The notes beneath the pieces were generated by a model, which was not told the DNA's origin, did not search any database, and saw only the letters and a program-made list of their open reading frames with translations. A DNA stretch of 64,000 nucleotides, from the NCBI RefSeq assembly GCF_901875635.1, contig NZ_CABFMN010000088.1, positions 1 to 64,000 of the forward strand, read 5' to 3'. The first letter of the stretch is position 1; each line of letters begins with the position of its first letter. This document shows positions 8,946-18,862 of this stretch, piece after piece. Origin of the DNA: Xylophilus ampelinus. GTDB taxonomy: Bacteria; Pseudomonadota; Gammaproteobacteria; Burkholderiales; Burkholderiaceae_C. The position numbers and the translations under genes were made by a program.

Positions 8946-9098
8946 TCAAGCCATGTAGATGGCGATCGAGGCCAGCAGCAACATCAGCACGCCGCCGGCC
9001 AAGGGCAGCACGATGGGCATCAGGGGGACGATGCTTTCGACGGCATCCTGCTCGACGCTGGCGGCGTGGCCAGGCTCGACGGGGGTGGGGTTGGACAT
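8946..9098 (-). CDS. Small single-TM protein (50 aa)
   Basis: This short frame has a GAGGT ribosome-binding site just before its ATG. It encodes an acidic N-terminal half followed by one strong hydrophobic helix (from about residue 24, [20 protein letters not shown]) and ends IYMA. It looks like a tail-anchored or single-pass inner-membrane microprotein. It lies between pckG and the threonine dehydratase gene, all on the minus strand. I do not know its function. Confidence 0.6.
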   Translation of the reverse strand: MSNPTPVEPGHAASVEQDAVESIVPLMPIVLPLAGGVLMLLLASIAIYMA

Positions 9099-9156
9099 CC
9101 GGAACCTCAGGTACTCAAACTTCCGGGATTTTACAAGTCCGGCTTCCGCGGCCTTG

Positions 9157-10368
9157 TCAGCGTTTTTCCTCGGCCTGGAATCCCGCATGGTGCAATGCGT
9201 CGATGACGGCGGCCAGATGCTCGCGCCCACGCGTCTGTAGCACGAGCTCGATGTCGACGTTCTGCGCCGCCAGCATCGTGAACGCGCGCTGGTGGTGCAC
9301 CTCGTCGATGTTGGCGCCCGCTTCGGCCACGGTCGTCGTGATCCGGGCCAGCACGCCCGGCACATCGCGCGCACCCACCTGCAGCCGCGCCAGCCGGCCG
9401 GCGCGCACCATGCCGCGCTCGATGATGGCGGCGAGCAGCAGCGGGTCGATGTTGCCGCCCGAGAGCACCAGCCCCACGCGCTTGCCGCGAAAGCGCTCCG
9501 GGTGGCGGATCAGCGCCGCCAGGCCCGCCGCGCCGGCGCCCTCGACCAGCGTCTTCTCGATCTCCAGCAGCATCAGCACGGCCTGCTCGATGTCACCTTC
9601 GTCGACCAGCAGCAGGTCGTCGACCAGGCGCGCCACGATCTCGCGGTTGCGCTCGCCCGGCGTGCCCACGGCGATGCCTTCGGCGATCGTGCTCGTCCCG
9701 CCCGGATGCTGCGTGCCCTGGATCGCATTGACCATGGCGGGGAAGCGCGCCGTCTGCACGCCCACGATCTCGATGCCGGGCCGGCGCGTGCGTGCCGCGA
9801 TGGCAATGCCCCCGATCAGGCCACCGCCGCCCACGGAGACCACGAGCGTGTCGAGGTCGGGCACCGCCTCGAGCATTTCCAGCGCGACGGTGCCCTGGCC
9901 GGCGATCACCGCGTCGTCGTCGTAGGGATGCACGAAGCTCAGGCCCTCGCGCTCGGCCAGTTCGTAAGCGTGGCCGCGCGCGGCTTCGAGCGAATCGCCG
10001 AACAGCACCACGTTCGCGCCGAAGCCGCGCGTGCGCTCGATCTTCACCCCGGGCGTGAAGCGCGGCATCACGATGGTCGCCGGAATGCCCAGCCGCTGCG
10101 CGTGGTAGGCCACGCCCTGTGCATGGTTGCCGGCCGACATGGCCACCACACCGGTCGTCAGCCCCGCCTCAGCCAGCTCGGTCATCTTGTTGCATGCGCC
10201 GCGTTCCTTGAAGGACGCGGTGAACTGCAGGTTCTCGAATTTGAGGAAGACCTGGGCGCCGACGATCTGCGAGAGCGTGCGCGATTCCACGCAGGGCGTG
10301 TCGAGCACCTGCCCGCGCAGGCGCTGGGCGGCGAGTTCGATGTCGTCGATGGCAACCATGGGCGCCAT
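9157..10368 (-). CDS. ilvA: Threonine ammonia-lyase (threonine dehydratase), short ACT form
   Basis: This enzyme deaminates L-threonine to 2-oxobutyrate and ammonia. The 403-residue protein has the fold-type II PLP domain, with the Schiff-base lysine in FTASFKERG (Lys54) and the phosphate-binding glycine loop SVGGGGLIGG. A single C-terminal ACT domain of about 75 residues follows (VPGVLARITTTVAEAGANIDEVHH). One ACT domain and about 400 residues fit the short biosynthetic or catabolic class, not E. coli IlvA (about 514 residues). I prefer the start at MAPMVAIDD, which has GGGAAG upstream; MVAIDD three codons later is possible. No ilv or tdc genes are nearby. Confidence 0.9.
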   Translation of the reverse strand: MAPMVAIDDIELAAQRLRGQVLDTPCVESRTLSQIVGAQVFLKFENLQFTASFKERGACNKMTELAEAGLTTGVVAMSAGNHAQGVAYHAQRLGIPATIVMPRFTPGVKIERTRGFGANVVLFGDSLEAARGHAYELAEREGLSFVHPYDDDAVIAGQGTVALEMLEAVPDLDTLVVSVGGGGLIGGIAIAARTRRPGIEIVGVQTARFPAMVNAIQGTQHPGGTSTIAEGIAVGTPGERNREIVARLVDDLLLVDEGDIEQAVLMLLEIEKTLVEGAGAAGLAALIRHPERFRGKRVGLVLSGGNIDPLLLAAIIERGMVRAGRLARLQVGARDVPGVLARITTTVAEAGANIDEVHHQRAFTMLAAQNVDIELVLQTRGREHLAAVIDALHHAGFQAEEKR

Positions 10369-10545
10369 TGTGGATCGCTTCCCATGCTCAGGGTTTTTCC
10401 TCTGGTCCTGTCTTCCACAACCCAAAACTCTGCGTTATGGTCGTGCGCAGGTGCCTGCCGGAGCGGCCCGGGACTTCTTCCCGAACCGTCCTGTTCTTCG
10501 GTGGCATTGCGCTCTTTTACCGCCTGAGCTTCTGGAGGTTGCCCC

Positions 10546-12870
10546 ATGGCAAAACGTTCCGGTGTCGATGTGCTGACCGCCTTGCCGCGTGGCCAGGCGC
10601 TGCCGTCGCCCGGCCTGAAGGACGCCCCGGTGCTCGAGCTCATGTGCTCGCACTTCGTGCTCACGCTCGCGGCCAAGCAGGGACCCAAGTTCAATGTGCG
10701 TCGCGACCTCAACGGCCTGCTCTCGCTCACCGGCCGCCACCTGGTGTGGCCGGCATCGACGCTGCAGCGCCTGCGCGAGTTCCTGGGCCGCCGCTGCGCG
10801 GGCAACGAGGTGTGGAAGGATGTGGAGCACCTGGACAACCGCGCCCTGCTCGAGCGGCACGGCGTCTGGCGCGGCCCTTACGAAGAGGGCACGCTCTTCT
10901 TCTACCTCGACGAGTACGCCAAGGACCAGCCCAAGGACCTGCTGGCCGTGCTCTCGCTCACGCGCGACTGGCTGTCGAACACGCTGCGCAAGCAGTCCAC
11001 GCTGGTCGAGAAGAACATCGACGCCCTGGCCGGCCTGCTGCAGCTGAACAAGGCCGAGCGCGCGTTGCTGCTGTACGGCACCCTCGCGCGCTACCAGCGC
11101 GACCTTCGCTCGCTGCTGGTGGAGTTCAAGGTCAACAACGCGCCCGAGGCCTACGCCGCCATCGCCGAAGTGGCCGGCGTGAACGCCAGCGAGGTGGGCG
11201 AGGCGCTGCGCGCCGGCTCGCGGCTGGAACGCATCGGCCTGGTCGAGAACCTCATCTCCGAGCACAACATCACCGACCTGGCCGACCTGATGAAGGTCAG
11301 CGAGAAGCTGCCGCCGGTGCTGATGCGCGAATACCGCGACCACAACGAACTGATGGCCGTGTTCACGCGGCCCTCGGCCAAGAGCAGCCTTACGGCCACC
11401 GACTTCGAGTTCGTCGCCGAGGACGCGCAAATGCTCGTCACCCTGTTGCGCGCCGCCATCTCGCGCAAGGAGCCGGGCGTGAACGTGCTGCTCTACGGCC
11501 CGCCCGGCACCGGCAAGACCGAGCTGGCCAAAGTGGTGGCGCAGGCCGCGGGGCTGGAGCTCTTCGAGGTCGAGTACGCCGACCGCGACGGCAATTCATT
11601 GAGTGGCCGCGACCGTTATCGCTCGCTGCAGATCGCGCAGGTCTTCCTCAAGGGCAGTGCGCAGGCCGCGCTGCTCTTCGACGAGGTCGAGGACGTCTTC
11701 CCGCCCATCAGCACCGAGGCCGCGCAGTTCCTCGCGCGCGCCGAGCAGATCGCCGCGCCGGCCAGCGGCAGCGTGAGCGGGAAGGCCTGGGTCAACCAGA
11801 TCCTCGAATCGAACCCCGTGCCCACCATCTGGGTCACCAACCGCATCGAGCAGATCGATCCCGCTTTCCGGCGCCGCTTCGCCTACCACCTGGAACTGAA
11901 GTCGCCGCCGCCCGGTGCACGCGAGCAGATCGTGCGCAAGGCGCTGGCCGGCGTGCCCGTGTCCGAGGCCTTCACTGTCCAGCTGGCCGAACGCAAGGGC
12001 CTCACGCCGGCGCAGATCCGCACCGCGGTGCGCTTCGCGGGGCTGGCGGCCAGCGATACGCTCTCGACCGAGGCGCTGATCGAGCGCCAGCTGCGCAACG
12101 CCGACCAGGCCCTGGGCACCAGCCAGGCCGCGCGCCACGAGCGCCTGCAGGTCACCACCTGGGACCTCGACATGCTCCATGTCGAGACCCGCTTCGAGAT
12201 CCCGCGTATCGTCGAGGCGCTCAAGGCGCGCGGCCACGGCACGCTGTGCTTCTACGGCGCACCCGGCACCGGCAAGACGGCGCTGGCCGAGCACATCGCC
12301 AAGAGCATCGGGCGGCCGCTCATCGTCAAGCAGGCCAGCGACCTGATGAGCAAGTACGTGGGCGAGACCGAGCAGAACATGGCCGCCATGTTCCGCGAGG
12401 CCGAGGCCGAGAAGGCCGTGCTGCTGCTCGACGAGGCCGACTCCTTCCTGCAGGACCGCCGCGGCGCGCAGCGCACCTACGAGGTCACCGAAGTCAACGA
12501 GATGCTGCAGGGCATGGAGCGCTTCAAGGGCGTGTTCGTCTGCACCACCAACCTGCTCGACCGCCTGGACCAGGCGGCGCTGCGGCGCTTCACCTTCAAG
12601 ATCAGGTTCATGCCGCTCACCGCCGAGCAGCGCGAGCGCATGTTCGTCACCGAGGCGCTGGCCGGCGACGCCGCGGCGCTCACGCCCGAACTGCGCACGC
12701 GCCTGGGGCGGCTGGAGCAGCTCTGCCCCGGCGACTTCGCCGCCGTGAAGCGCCAGACCGACATCCTGGCCGCCACCTTCTCGCCCGAGGAATTCCTCGA
12801 CCAGCTCGAGGCCGAGCACCGCATCAAGCCCGAAGTGCGCGAGTCGCGCTCGATGGGCTTCATGCACTGA
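10546..12870 (+). CDS. Tandem AAA ATPase of unknown role
   Basis: This 774-residue protein has a mostly helical N-terminal region of about 300 residues without a recognised domain, then two AAA modules. The first has Walker A GPPGTGKT at about residue 318 and Walker B LLFDEVED. The second has Walker A GAPGTGKT at about residue 571, Walker B LLLDEADSF, and an arginine-finger-like ALRRF segment. The first module is unusual in having a long insertion, and the second resembles SpoVK/CbxX-type or 26S-type ATPases. No protease, MoxR partner or VWA protein is adjacent. It may be a remodelling or unfolding ATPase; the substrate is unknown. GGAGG lies about 8 bp before the ATG. Confidence 0.85.
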   Translation: MAKRSGVDVLTALPRGQALPSPGLKDAPVLELMCSHFVLTLAAKQGPKFNVRRDLNGLLSLTGRHLVWPASTLQRLREFLGRRCAGNEVWKDVEHLDNRALLERHGVWRGPYEEGTLFFYLDEYAKDQPKDLLAVLSLTRDWLSNTLRKQSTLVEKNIDALAGLLQLNKAERALLLYGTLARYQRDLRSLLVEFKVNNAPEAYAAIAEVAGVNASEVGEALRAGSRLERIGLVENLISEHNITDLADLMKVSEKLPPVLMREYRDHNELMAVFTRPSAKSSLTATDFEFVAEDAQMLVTLLRAAISRKEPGVNVLLYGPPGTGKTELAKVVAQAAGLELFEVEYADRDGNSLSGRDRYRSLQIAQVFLKGSAQAALLFDEVEDVFPPISTEAAQFLARAEQIAAPASGSVSGKAWVNQILESNPVPTIWVTNRIEQIDPAFRRRFAYHLELKSPPPGAREQIVRKALAGVPVSEAFTVQLAERKGLTPAQIRTAVRFAGLAASDTLSTEALIERQLRNADQALGTSQAARHERLQVTTWDLDMLHVETRFEIPRIVEALKARGHGTLCFYGAPGTGKTALAEHIAKSIGRPLIVKQASDLMSKYVGETEQNMAAMFREAEAEKAVLLLDEADSFLQDRRGAQRTYEVTEVNEMLQGMERFKGVFVCTTNLLDRLDQAALRRFTFKIRFMPLTAEQRERMFVTEALAGDAAALTPELRTRLGRLEQLCPGDFAAVKRQTDILAATFSPEEFLDQLEAEHRIKPEVRESRSMGFMH

Positions 12871-12871
12871 G

Positions 12872-12932
12872 AATTGCTATCGAATCAATAGCTGTTCGCG
12901 CCCGTCCCGCGGGCGCTGCGGCCACTTTTCGT

Positions 12933-12937
<5 letters not shown>
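12872..12937. repeat. Family A repeat copy 2
   Basis: This is an inverted-orientation copy of the two-hairpin repeat. It begins AATTGCTATCGAATCAATAGC and runs through CGCCC...GGGCG to TTTCGTTCAAA. It follows the AAA ATPase stop codon directly and its far end overlaps the stop codon of recQ. With the copy at 14822 it brackets recQ in the same orientation. Confidence 0.85.
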
Positions 12938-14819
<1,882 letters not shown>

Positions 14820-14821
14820 GG

Positions 14822-14885
14822 GTTGCTATGAAATAGATAGCTGCTCGCGCAGATGGGACGGGCGCTGGAGGCCGATTCGGCACTC
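14822..14885. repeat. Family A repeat copy 3
   Basis: GGTTGCTATGAAATAGATAGC opens this copy, followed by GGGCGCTGGAGGCCGATTCGG. It is in the same orientation as the copy at 12872 and starts three bases from the recQ start codon, so recQ lies between two direct copies. Confidence 0.85.
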
Positions 14886-14955
14886 GAACCGGCGCAGCCC
14901 GTACAGAGGCGATGCCGATTGTCGCCGCACGCCCCGCGGCCGTGCGGGCGGGCAC

Positions 14956-14971
14956 TGGCACGGCGCTTGCA
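14956..14971 (+). promoter_or_regulatory. Sigma-54 (-24/-12) promoter of the hut locus
   Basis: TGGCACGGCGCTTGCA matches the sigma-54 consensus TGGCACG-N4-TTGCA at every conserved position, with the required 10-bp gap between GG and GC. Transcription would begin near 14982, upstream of both HutC-type palindromes and of the ABC importer gene at 15217. This implies nitrogen or carbon-nitrogen balance control through an NtrC- or CbrB-type activator. The rest of the 397-bp gap (14820-15216) holds a family A repeat and the operators and no gene. Confidence 0.8.
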
Positions 14972-14997
14972 AACGATGCCGCCATTCGCCCGACGAA

Positions 14998-15011
14998 CCT
15001 GTATAGACAGC
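14998..15011. promoter_or_regulatory. HutC-type operator 1
   Basis: CCTGTATAGACAGC is an imperfect palindrome of the TGTATATACA type known for HutC repressors. It lies about 16 bp beyond the predicted transcription start of the sigma-54 promoter, where bound repressor would block initiation or elongation. Confidence 0.75.
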
Positions 15012-15091
15012 ATTCTGGTGCATTCCCGACCGGATGCGCACCAAGGCAGGCCGGCCGATGGTGCCTTGCGGGGCGTCCATTGGCGGGTTAG

Positions 15092-15105
15092 CCTGTATAT
15101 ACAGG
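15092..15105. promoter_or_regulatory. HutC-type operator 2
   Basis: CCTGTATATACAGG is a perfect 14-bp palindrome and the best HutC-type site in the window. It is 112 bp before the importer start codon and 94 bp from operator 1, so looping between the two is possible. Confidence 0.85.
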
Positions 15106-15216
15106 AATGGATGGGCGGACCAGACTGCGCCGTCGCGTGCCAGGCCGCCCGAAAGGTGGCCGCGCGCGGCGGGCGCTTCCAACCACGTTCTTCGTCCTTT
15201 GATTCAGGAGGGCCGC

Positions 15217-16185
15217 ATGGCCAAAACCGTCTTCCACAAGATCGCATCCCTGGCCGCCGCGGCCGCCTGCCTGGCCGGTGCCGCCGGTTCCGCCGCCGCG
15301 CAGGAGACCAAGATCGCGCTGGGCATGTCCGGCTGGACCGGCTTCGCGCCGCTCACCCTGGCCGACAAGGCGGGCATCTTCAAGAAGAACGGCCTGGACG
15401 TGGAGATCAAGATGATCCCGCAGAAGGACCGCCACCTCGCGCTGGCCTCCGGCGCCATCCAGTGCGCCGCCACCACGGTGGAAACGCATGTGGCCTGGAA
15501 CGCCAACGGCGTGCCGATCGTGCAGATCTTCCAGATGGACAAGTCCTACGGCGCCGACGGTATCGCCGTGCGCAACGACATCAAGTCCTTCGCCGACCTC
15601 AAGGGCAAGACCGTCGGCGTCGACGCGCCCGGCACCGCGCCCTTCTTCGGCCTGGCCTGGATGCTGAGCAAGAACGGCATGAGCCTGAAGGACGTGAAGA
15701 CCGTCACCCTCGCGCCGCAGGCGTCGGCCCAGGCCTTCGTGGCCGGCCAGAACGACGCCGCGATGACCTATGAGCCCTACCTCTCGACGGTGCGCAACGC
15801 ACCGCAGTCCGGCAAGATCCTCGCGACCACGCTCGACTACCCGATGGTCATGGACACCGTGGGTTGCGCGCCCACCTGGCTCAAGGCCAATGCCAAGGCG
15901 GCCCAGGCGCTGACCAACTCGTACTTCGAGGCGCTGGAGATGATCAAGGCCGACCCGGCCAAGTCCAACGAGCTCATGGGCTCGGCTGTGAAGCAGACCG
16001 GCGAAGCCTTCGCCAACTCGTCGAAGTACCTGCGCTGGCAGGACAAGGCGGCCAACCAGAAGTTCTTTGCGGGCGAGCTCGAGCAGTTCATGAAGGACTC
16101 GGTGCCGATCCTGCTGGAGGCCGGCGTGATCCGCAAGGCCCCGGAAGACCTGAAGGTCACCTACGACGCCTCCTTCATCAAGTAA
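15217..16185 (+). CDS. NitT/TauT-type ABC importer, periplasmic binding protein
   Basis: This 322-residue protein has a clear Sec signal peptide ending AAAQE at about residue 29. It then has the SsuA/NMT1-like fold, with a GWTGFAPLTLADKAGIFKKNGLDVE opening and TTVETHVAWNANG. It is the capture subunit of the importer formed with the next two genes. Given the HutC operators and adjacent hutC, the likely ligand is histidine, urocanate or a related imidazole; this is inference. CAGGAGG just before the ATG sets the start. Confidence 0.88.
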   Translation: MAKTVFHKIASLAAAAACLAGAAGSAAAQETKIALGMSGWTGFAPLTLADKAGIFKKNGLDVEIKMIPQKDRHLALASGAIQCAATTVETHVAWNANGVPIVQIFQMDKSYGADGIAVRNDIKSFADLKGKTVGVDAPGTAPFFGLAWMLSKNGMSLKDVKTVTLAPQASAQAFVAGQNDAAMTYEPYLSTVRNAPQSGKILATTLDYPMVMDTVGCAPTWLKANAKAAQALTNSYFEALEMIKADPAKSNELMGSAVKQTGEAFANSSKYLRWQDKAANQKFFAGELEQFMKDSVPILLEAGVIRKAPEDLKVTYDASFIK

Positions 16186-16198
16186 GCGCGGACGGACG

Positions 16199-17050
16199 AT
16201 GGAAGCGACTTCCACGGCGATGCAGCCATCGCCTTCTTCGATCGCCACGCCGCGCCCGGTGCGCCGCTCGCGCGGCATGGCACCGCTGGAGCCGGTGAGC
16301 CCGCGCGCGCGCTGGATGTTGGGGGTCGGCTTCTTCGTCCTCTTCGTCGCCGTGTGGTCGGCGGCCACGCTGGGCGGCTTCGTGTCGCCCACCTTCCTGG
16401 CCAGCCCGGTCACCATGGTGAAGGAAGCCTGGCTGCTCTTCACCGAGTACGGCTTCATCAAGGACATCGGGATGACCGTCTGGCGTGTGCTCGGCGGCTT
16501 CATCCTGGCCGCGGTCGTCGCGGTGCCGCTGGGCATCGCGATGGGCGCCTACAAGCCGGTCGAGGCCTTTCTGGAGCCCTTCGTCTCCTTCTGCCGCTAC
16601 CTGCCGGCCTCGGCCTTCATCCCGTTGCTCATCCTGTGGGCGGGCATCGGCGAGACGCAGAAGTTGCTGGTCATCTTCATCGGCTCGGTGTTCCAGATCA
16701 TCCTCATGGTCGCGGTCACCGTGGGCGGCGCGCGCAAGGACCTGGTCGAGGCAGCCTACACGCTGGGCGCCGACAGCCGCGGCATCGTGCGGCGCGTGCT
16801 CATTCCCGGCGCCGCGCCCGGCATCGCCGAGACCTTGCGCCTCGTGCTCGGCTGGGCCTGGACCTACGTCATCGTGGCCGAGCTCATCGGCTCGTCCTCG
16901 GGCATCGGCCACATGATCACCGACAGCCAGGCGCTATTGAACACCGGCCAGATCATCTTCGGGATCATCGTCATCGGCGTGATCGGGCTGGTGTCGGACT
17001 TCGTGTTCAAGGCGGTGAACCGCAAGTTGTTTGGATGGGCGTCTCTATGA
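16199..17050 (+). CDS. NitT/TauT-type ABC importer, permease
   Basis: This 283-residue inner-membrane protein has a basic cytoplasmic N-terminus of about 35 residues, then six hydrophobic helices. The BPD_transp_1 coupling loop is visible as EAAYTLGADSRGIVRRVLIPGAAPG. It starts 13 bp after the binding-protein gene and its stop overlaps the start of the ATPase gene (ATGA), so translation is coupled. The substrate is probably histidine- or urocanate-like, from context. Confidence 0.88.
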   Translation: MEATSTAMQPSPSSIATPRPVRRSRGMAPLEPVSPRARWMLGVGFFVLFVAVWSAATLGGFVSPTFLASPVTMVKEAWLLFTEYGFIKDIGMTVWRVLGGFILAAVVAVPLGIAMGAYKPVEAFLEPFVSFCRYLPASAFIPLLILWAGIGETQKLLVIFIGSVFQIILMVAVTVGGARKDLVEAAYTLGADSRGIVRRVLIPGAAPGIAETLRLVLGWAWTYVIVAELIGSSSGIGHMITDSQALLNTGQIIFGIIVIGVIGLVSDFVFKAVNRKLFGWASL

Positions 17051-17829
17051 AAGGTCAGTTGTCCATCCGCGGCGTGTCCCGCACCTTCACCAGCGCGAAG
17101 GGCCAGGCCACCCAGGCCCTGCTCCCGGTCGATTTCGAGGTGCGCGAGAACGACTTCGTCACCATCCTCGGCCCCTCGGGCTGCGGCAAATCCACGCTGC
17201 TGCGCATCGTCGCGGGCCTGGACTTCCCGAGCACCGGCGAGGTGCTGCTCGACGGCCAGCCGGTCGACGGCCCGGGCGCCGACCGCGGCATGGTGTTCCA
17301 GAGCTACACGCTCTTTCCCTGGCTCAACATCGAGCAGAACATCCGCTTCGGCCTGCGCGAGCGCAACCTGCCCGAAGCGCAGCAGAAGGAGCGTGCCGAC
17401 TACTTCATCGCCAAGGTCGGGCTGCGCGGTTTCGAGCAGCACTTTCCCAAGCAGCTCTCGGGCGGCATGCAGCAGCGCACGGCCATCGCGCGCGCGCTGG
17501 CCAACGACCCCAAGATGCTGCTGATGGACGAGCCCTTCGGCGCGCTCGACAACCAGACCCGCGTGCTCATGCAGGAGCTGCTGCTGGGCATCTGGGAGGC
17601 CGAGCGCAAGACGGTGCTCTTCGTCACCCACGACATCGACGAGGCCATCTTCATGGCCAACCGCGTGGCCGTCTTCAGCGCGCGCCCCGGCCGCATCAAG
17701 ACCGAACTCGCCGTCGACCTGCCGCACCCGCGCCACTACACCATCAAGACCTCGCCCGAGTTCATGGACCTCAAGGCGCGCCTGACCGAGGAGATCCGTG
17801 CCGAGTCGATGGCGGCGGCGGAGCATTGA
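17047..17829 (+). CDS. NitT/TauT-type ABC importer, ATPase
   Basis: This 260-residue ATP-binding subunit has Walker A GPSGCGKST, signature LSGGMQQR, Walker B LLMDEPFGALD and the switch His in FVTHDIDEA. The Q-loop is VFQSYTLFPW. It energises the importer with the two upstream genes. Its ATG overlaps the permease stop codon, and the hutC start follows one base after its stop, giving one tight importer-hutC operon. Confidence 0.92.
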   Translation: MKGQLSIRGVSRTFTSAKGQATQALLPVDFEVRENDFVTILGPSGCGKSTLLRIVAGLDFPSTGEVLLDGQPVDGPGADRGMVFQSYTLFPWLNIEQNIRFGLRERNLPEAQQKERADYFIAKVGLRGFEQHFPKQLSGGMQQRTAIARALANDPKMLLMDEPFGALDNQTRVLMQELLLGIWEAERKTVLFVTHDIDEAIFMANRVAVFSARPGRIKTELAVDLPHPRHYTIKTSPEFMDLKARLTEEIRAESMAAAEH

Positions 17830-17830
17830 G

Positions 17831-18697
17831 ATGAAGGCGGGAGCGGACAACCGGACGCGAAGCACGCAAAAGCGCGCAAAGGTCGCAAAAGAAGCCCATA
17901 AAAATTCGGCTGTTTCTTCTGCGCCCTCTGCGAAACCTTCGCGTCCTCTGCGTTCGGCTGCCCGTACCCAGGAGCCTTCCCTGGCCCTCTACGAGCAGGT
18001 CAAGGAGCACATCACCCGCCGCATCCAGGACGGCACCTGGCCCGCGGGCCACCGGTTGCCGTCGGAGCACGAGCTGGTGGCGCAGTTCGGCATCTCGCGC
18101 ATGACCATCAATCGCGCGCTGCGCGAATTGGTGGAGCAGGGCCGCATCGTGCGCGTGGCGGGCGTGGGCAGCTTCGTGGCCGAGAACAAGCCGCAGTCCA
18201 CGCTGCTGCAGATCGCCAACATCGCCAGCGAGATCCGCGCGCGCGGCCACGACTACGGCTACCAGCTGCTGTCGGCCGAACGCGTGGCGGCCTCGCCCGA
18301 CGTGGCCGCCTGGCTCGACCTGCGCGCCGGCGAATCGGTCTTCCACTCCACCTGCCTGCACCTTGAAGACGGCGTGCCGGTGCAGCTCGAGGACCGCTAC
18401 GTCAGCCCGCGCGTCGTGCCCGACTACCTGGAGCAGAACCTCGCGGCCACGCCGCCGAGCGACTACCTGGTGCGCCATGTGCCCTTCGACCAGATCGAGC
18501 ACTTGGTCGACGCCGTGCTCCCCACCGCCGAGCAGGCCGACTGCCTCGACATGGCCGCAGCCGACCCCTGCCTGCTGCTCACGCGACGTACGTGGACGCG
18601 CACGGTGCCCGTCACGGTGGTGCGCTGCCTGCACCCCGCCTCGCGCTATCGGCTCGGCAGCCGCTTCCGCGCGGACGGCAACCCAGTATTCGGATGA
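17831..18697 (+). CDS. hutC: Histidine utilisation repressor HutC (GntR family)
   Basis: HutC represses hut genes and is released by urocanate. Residues about 57-120 form the GntR winged helix (LPSEHELVAQFGISRMTINRALRELVEQG). The rest is a UTRA ligand domain ending in ASRYRLGSRF. The first 50 or so residues are unusual: the DNA there is a family B hairpin repeat (17851-17971), so this Lys/Ser/Arg-rich tail is repeat-derived. Conserved protein begins at LALYEQVKEHI; a non-ATG start there is the alternative, and I see no in-frame ATG nearer. It follows the ATPase gene by one base. Three HutC-type operators lie nearby, so it should autoregulate. Confidence 0.92.
   Translation: MKAGADNRTRSTQKRAKVAKEAHKNSAVSSAPSAKPSRPLRSAARTQEPSLALYEQVKEHITRRIQDGTWPAGHRLPSEHELVAQFGISRMTINRALRELVEQGRIVRVAGVGSFVAENKPQSTLLQIANIASEIRARGHDYGYQLLSAERVAASPDVAAWLDLRAGESVFHSTCLHLEDGVPVQLEDRYVSPRVVPDYLEQNLAATPPSDYLVRHVPFDQIEHLVDAVLPTAEQADCLDMAAADPCLLLTRRTWTRTVPVTVVRCLHPASRYRLGSRFRADGNPVFG
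17851..17971. repeat. Family B hairpin repeat copy 1, inside hutC frame
   Basis: The left arm is rich in ACGCGAAG, CGCAAA and GCAAAAGAA words. The right arm is its inverted complement (TTCTTCTGCGCCCTCTGCG and CTTCGCGTCCTCTGCG). Together they form a long imperfect hairpin of the type at 44841 and 53961. This copy is translated as the N-terminal tail of HutC. Confidence 0.8.
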
Positions 18698-18721
18698 CAT
18701 TCCCCAAGCGACTTCGTCGCT

Positions 18722-18745
18722 CCCCCTTCCGCTGCGCGAAGGGGG
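18722..18745. terminator. Hairpin between hutC and hutH
   Basis: CCCCCTTC (18722-18729) pairs with GAAGGGGG (18738-18745) across an 8-base loop. No T-tract follows, so it is either a weak terminator or part of a dispersed repeat. The 165-bp gap otherwise holds the hutH operator. Confidence 0.4.
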
Positions 18746-18843
18746 CGCACCCGGCGGCCTGGCGGAGCCAGTTCCGCGGGTGCCCTGGCGTGAGGCGCGC
18801 GCGTGCCTACATCACGCAGGTATCGATCTTTTTCACGCACCTA

Positions 18844-18857
18844 CTTGTATAGACAGG
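18844..18857. promoter_or_regulatory. HutC-type operator 3, before hutH
   Basis: CTTGTATAGACAGG matches the two sites in front of the importer operon and ends 5 bp before the hutH start codon. It contains a TATAGA -10-like core, so repressor would cover the promoter or block the ribosome-binding region. Confidence 0.8.
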
Positions 18858-18862
18858 CTGCC

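Noticed and set aside
10389..10404. Third copy of the CTAGGG-AAACCCT motif before the AAA ATPase gene
   Set aside because: Only AGGG plus a T-run and CCT are shared. The flanking CT and spacing are not conserved.
18722..18745. Strong rho-independent terminator after hutC
   Set aside because: The stem is good but there is no T-tract, so I list it only as a weak terminator candidate.
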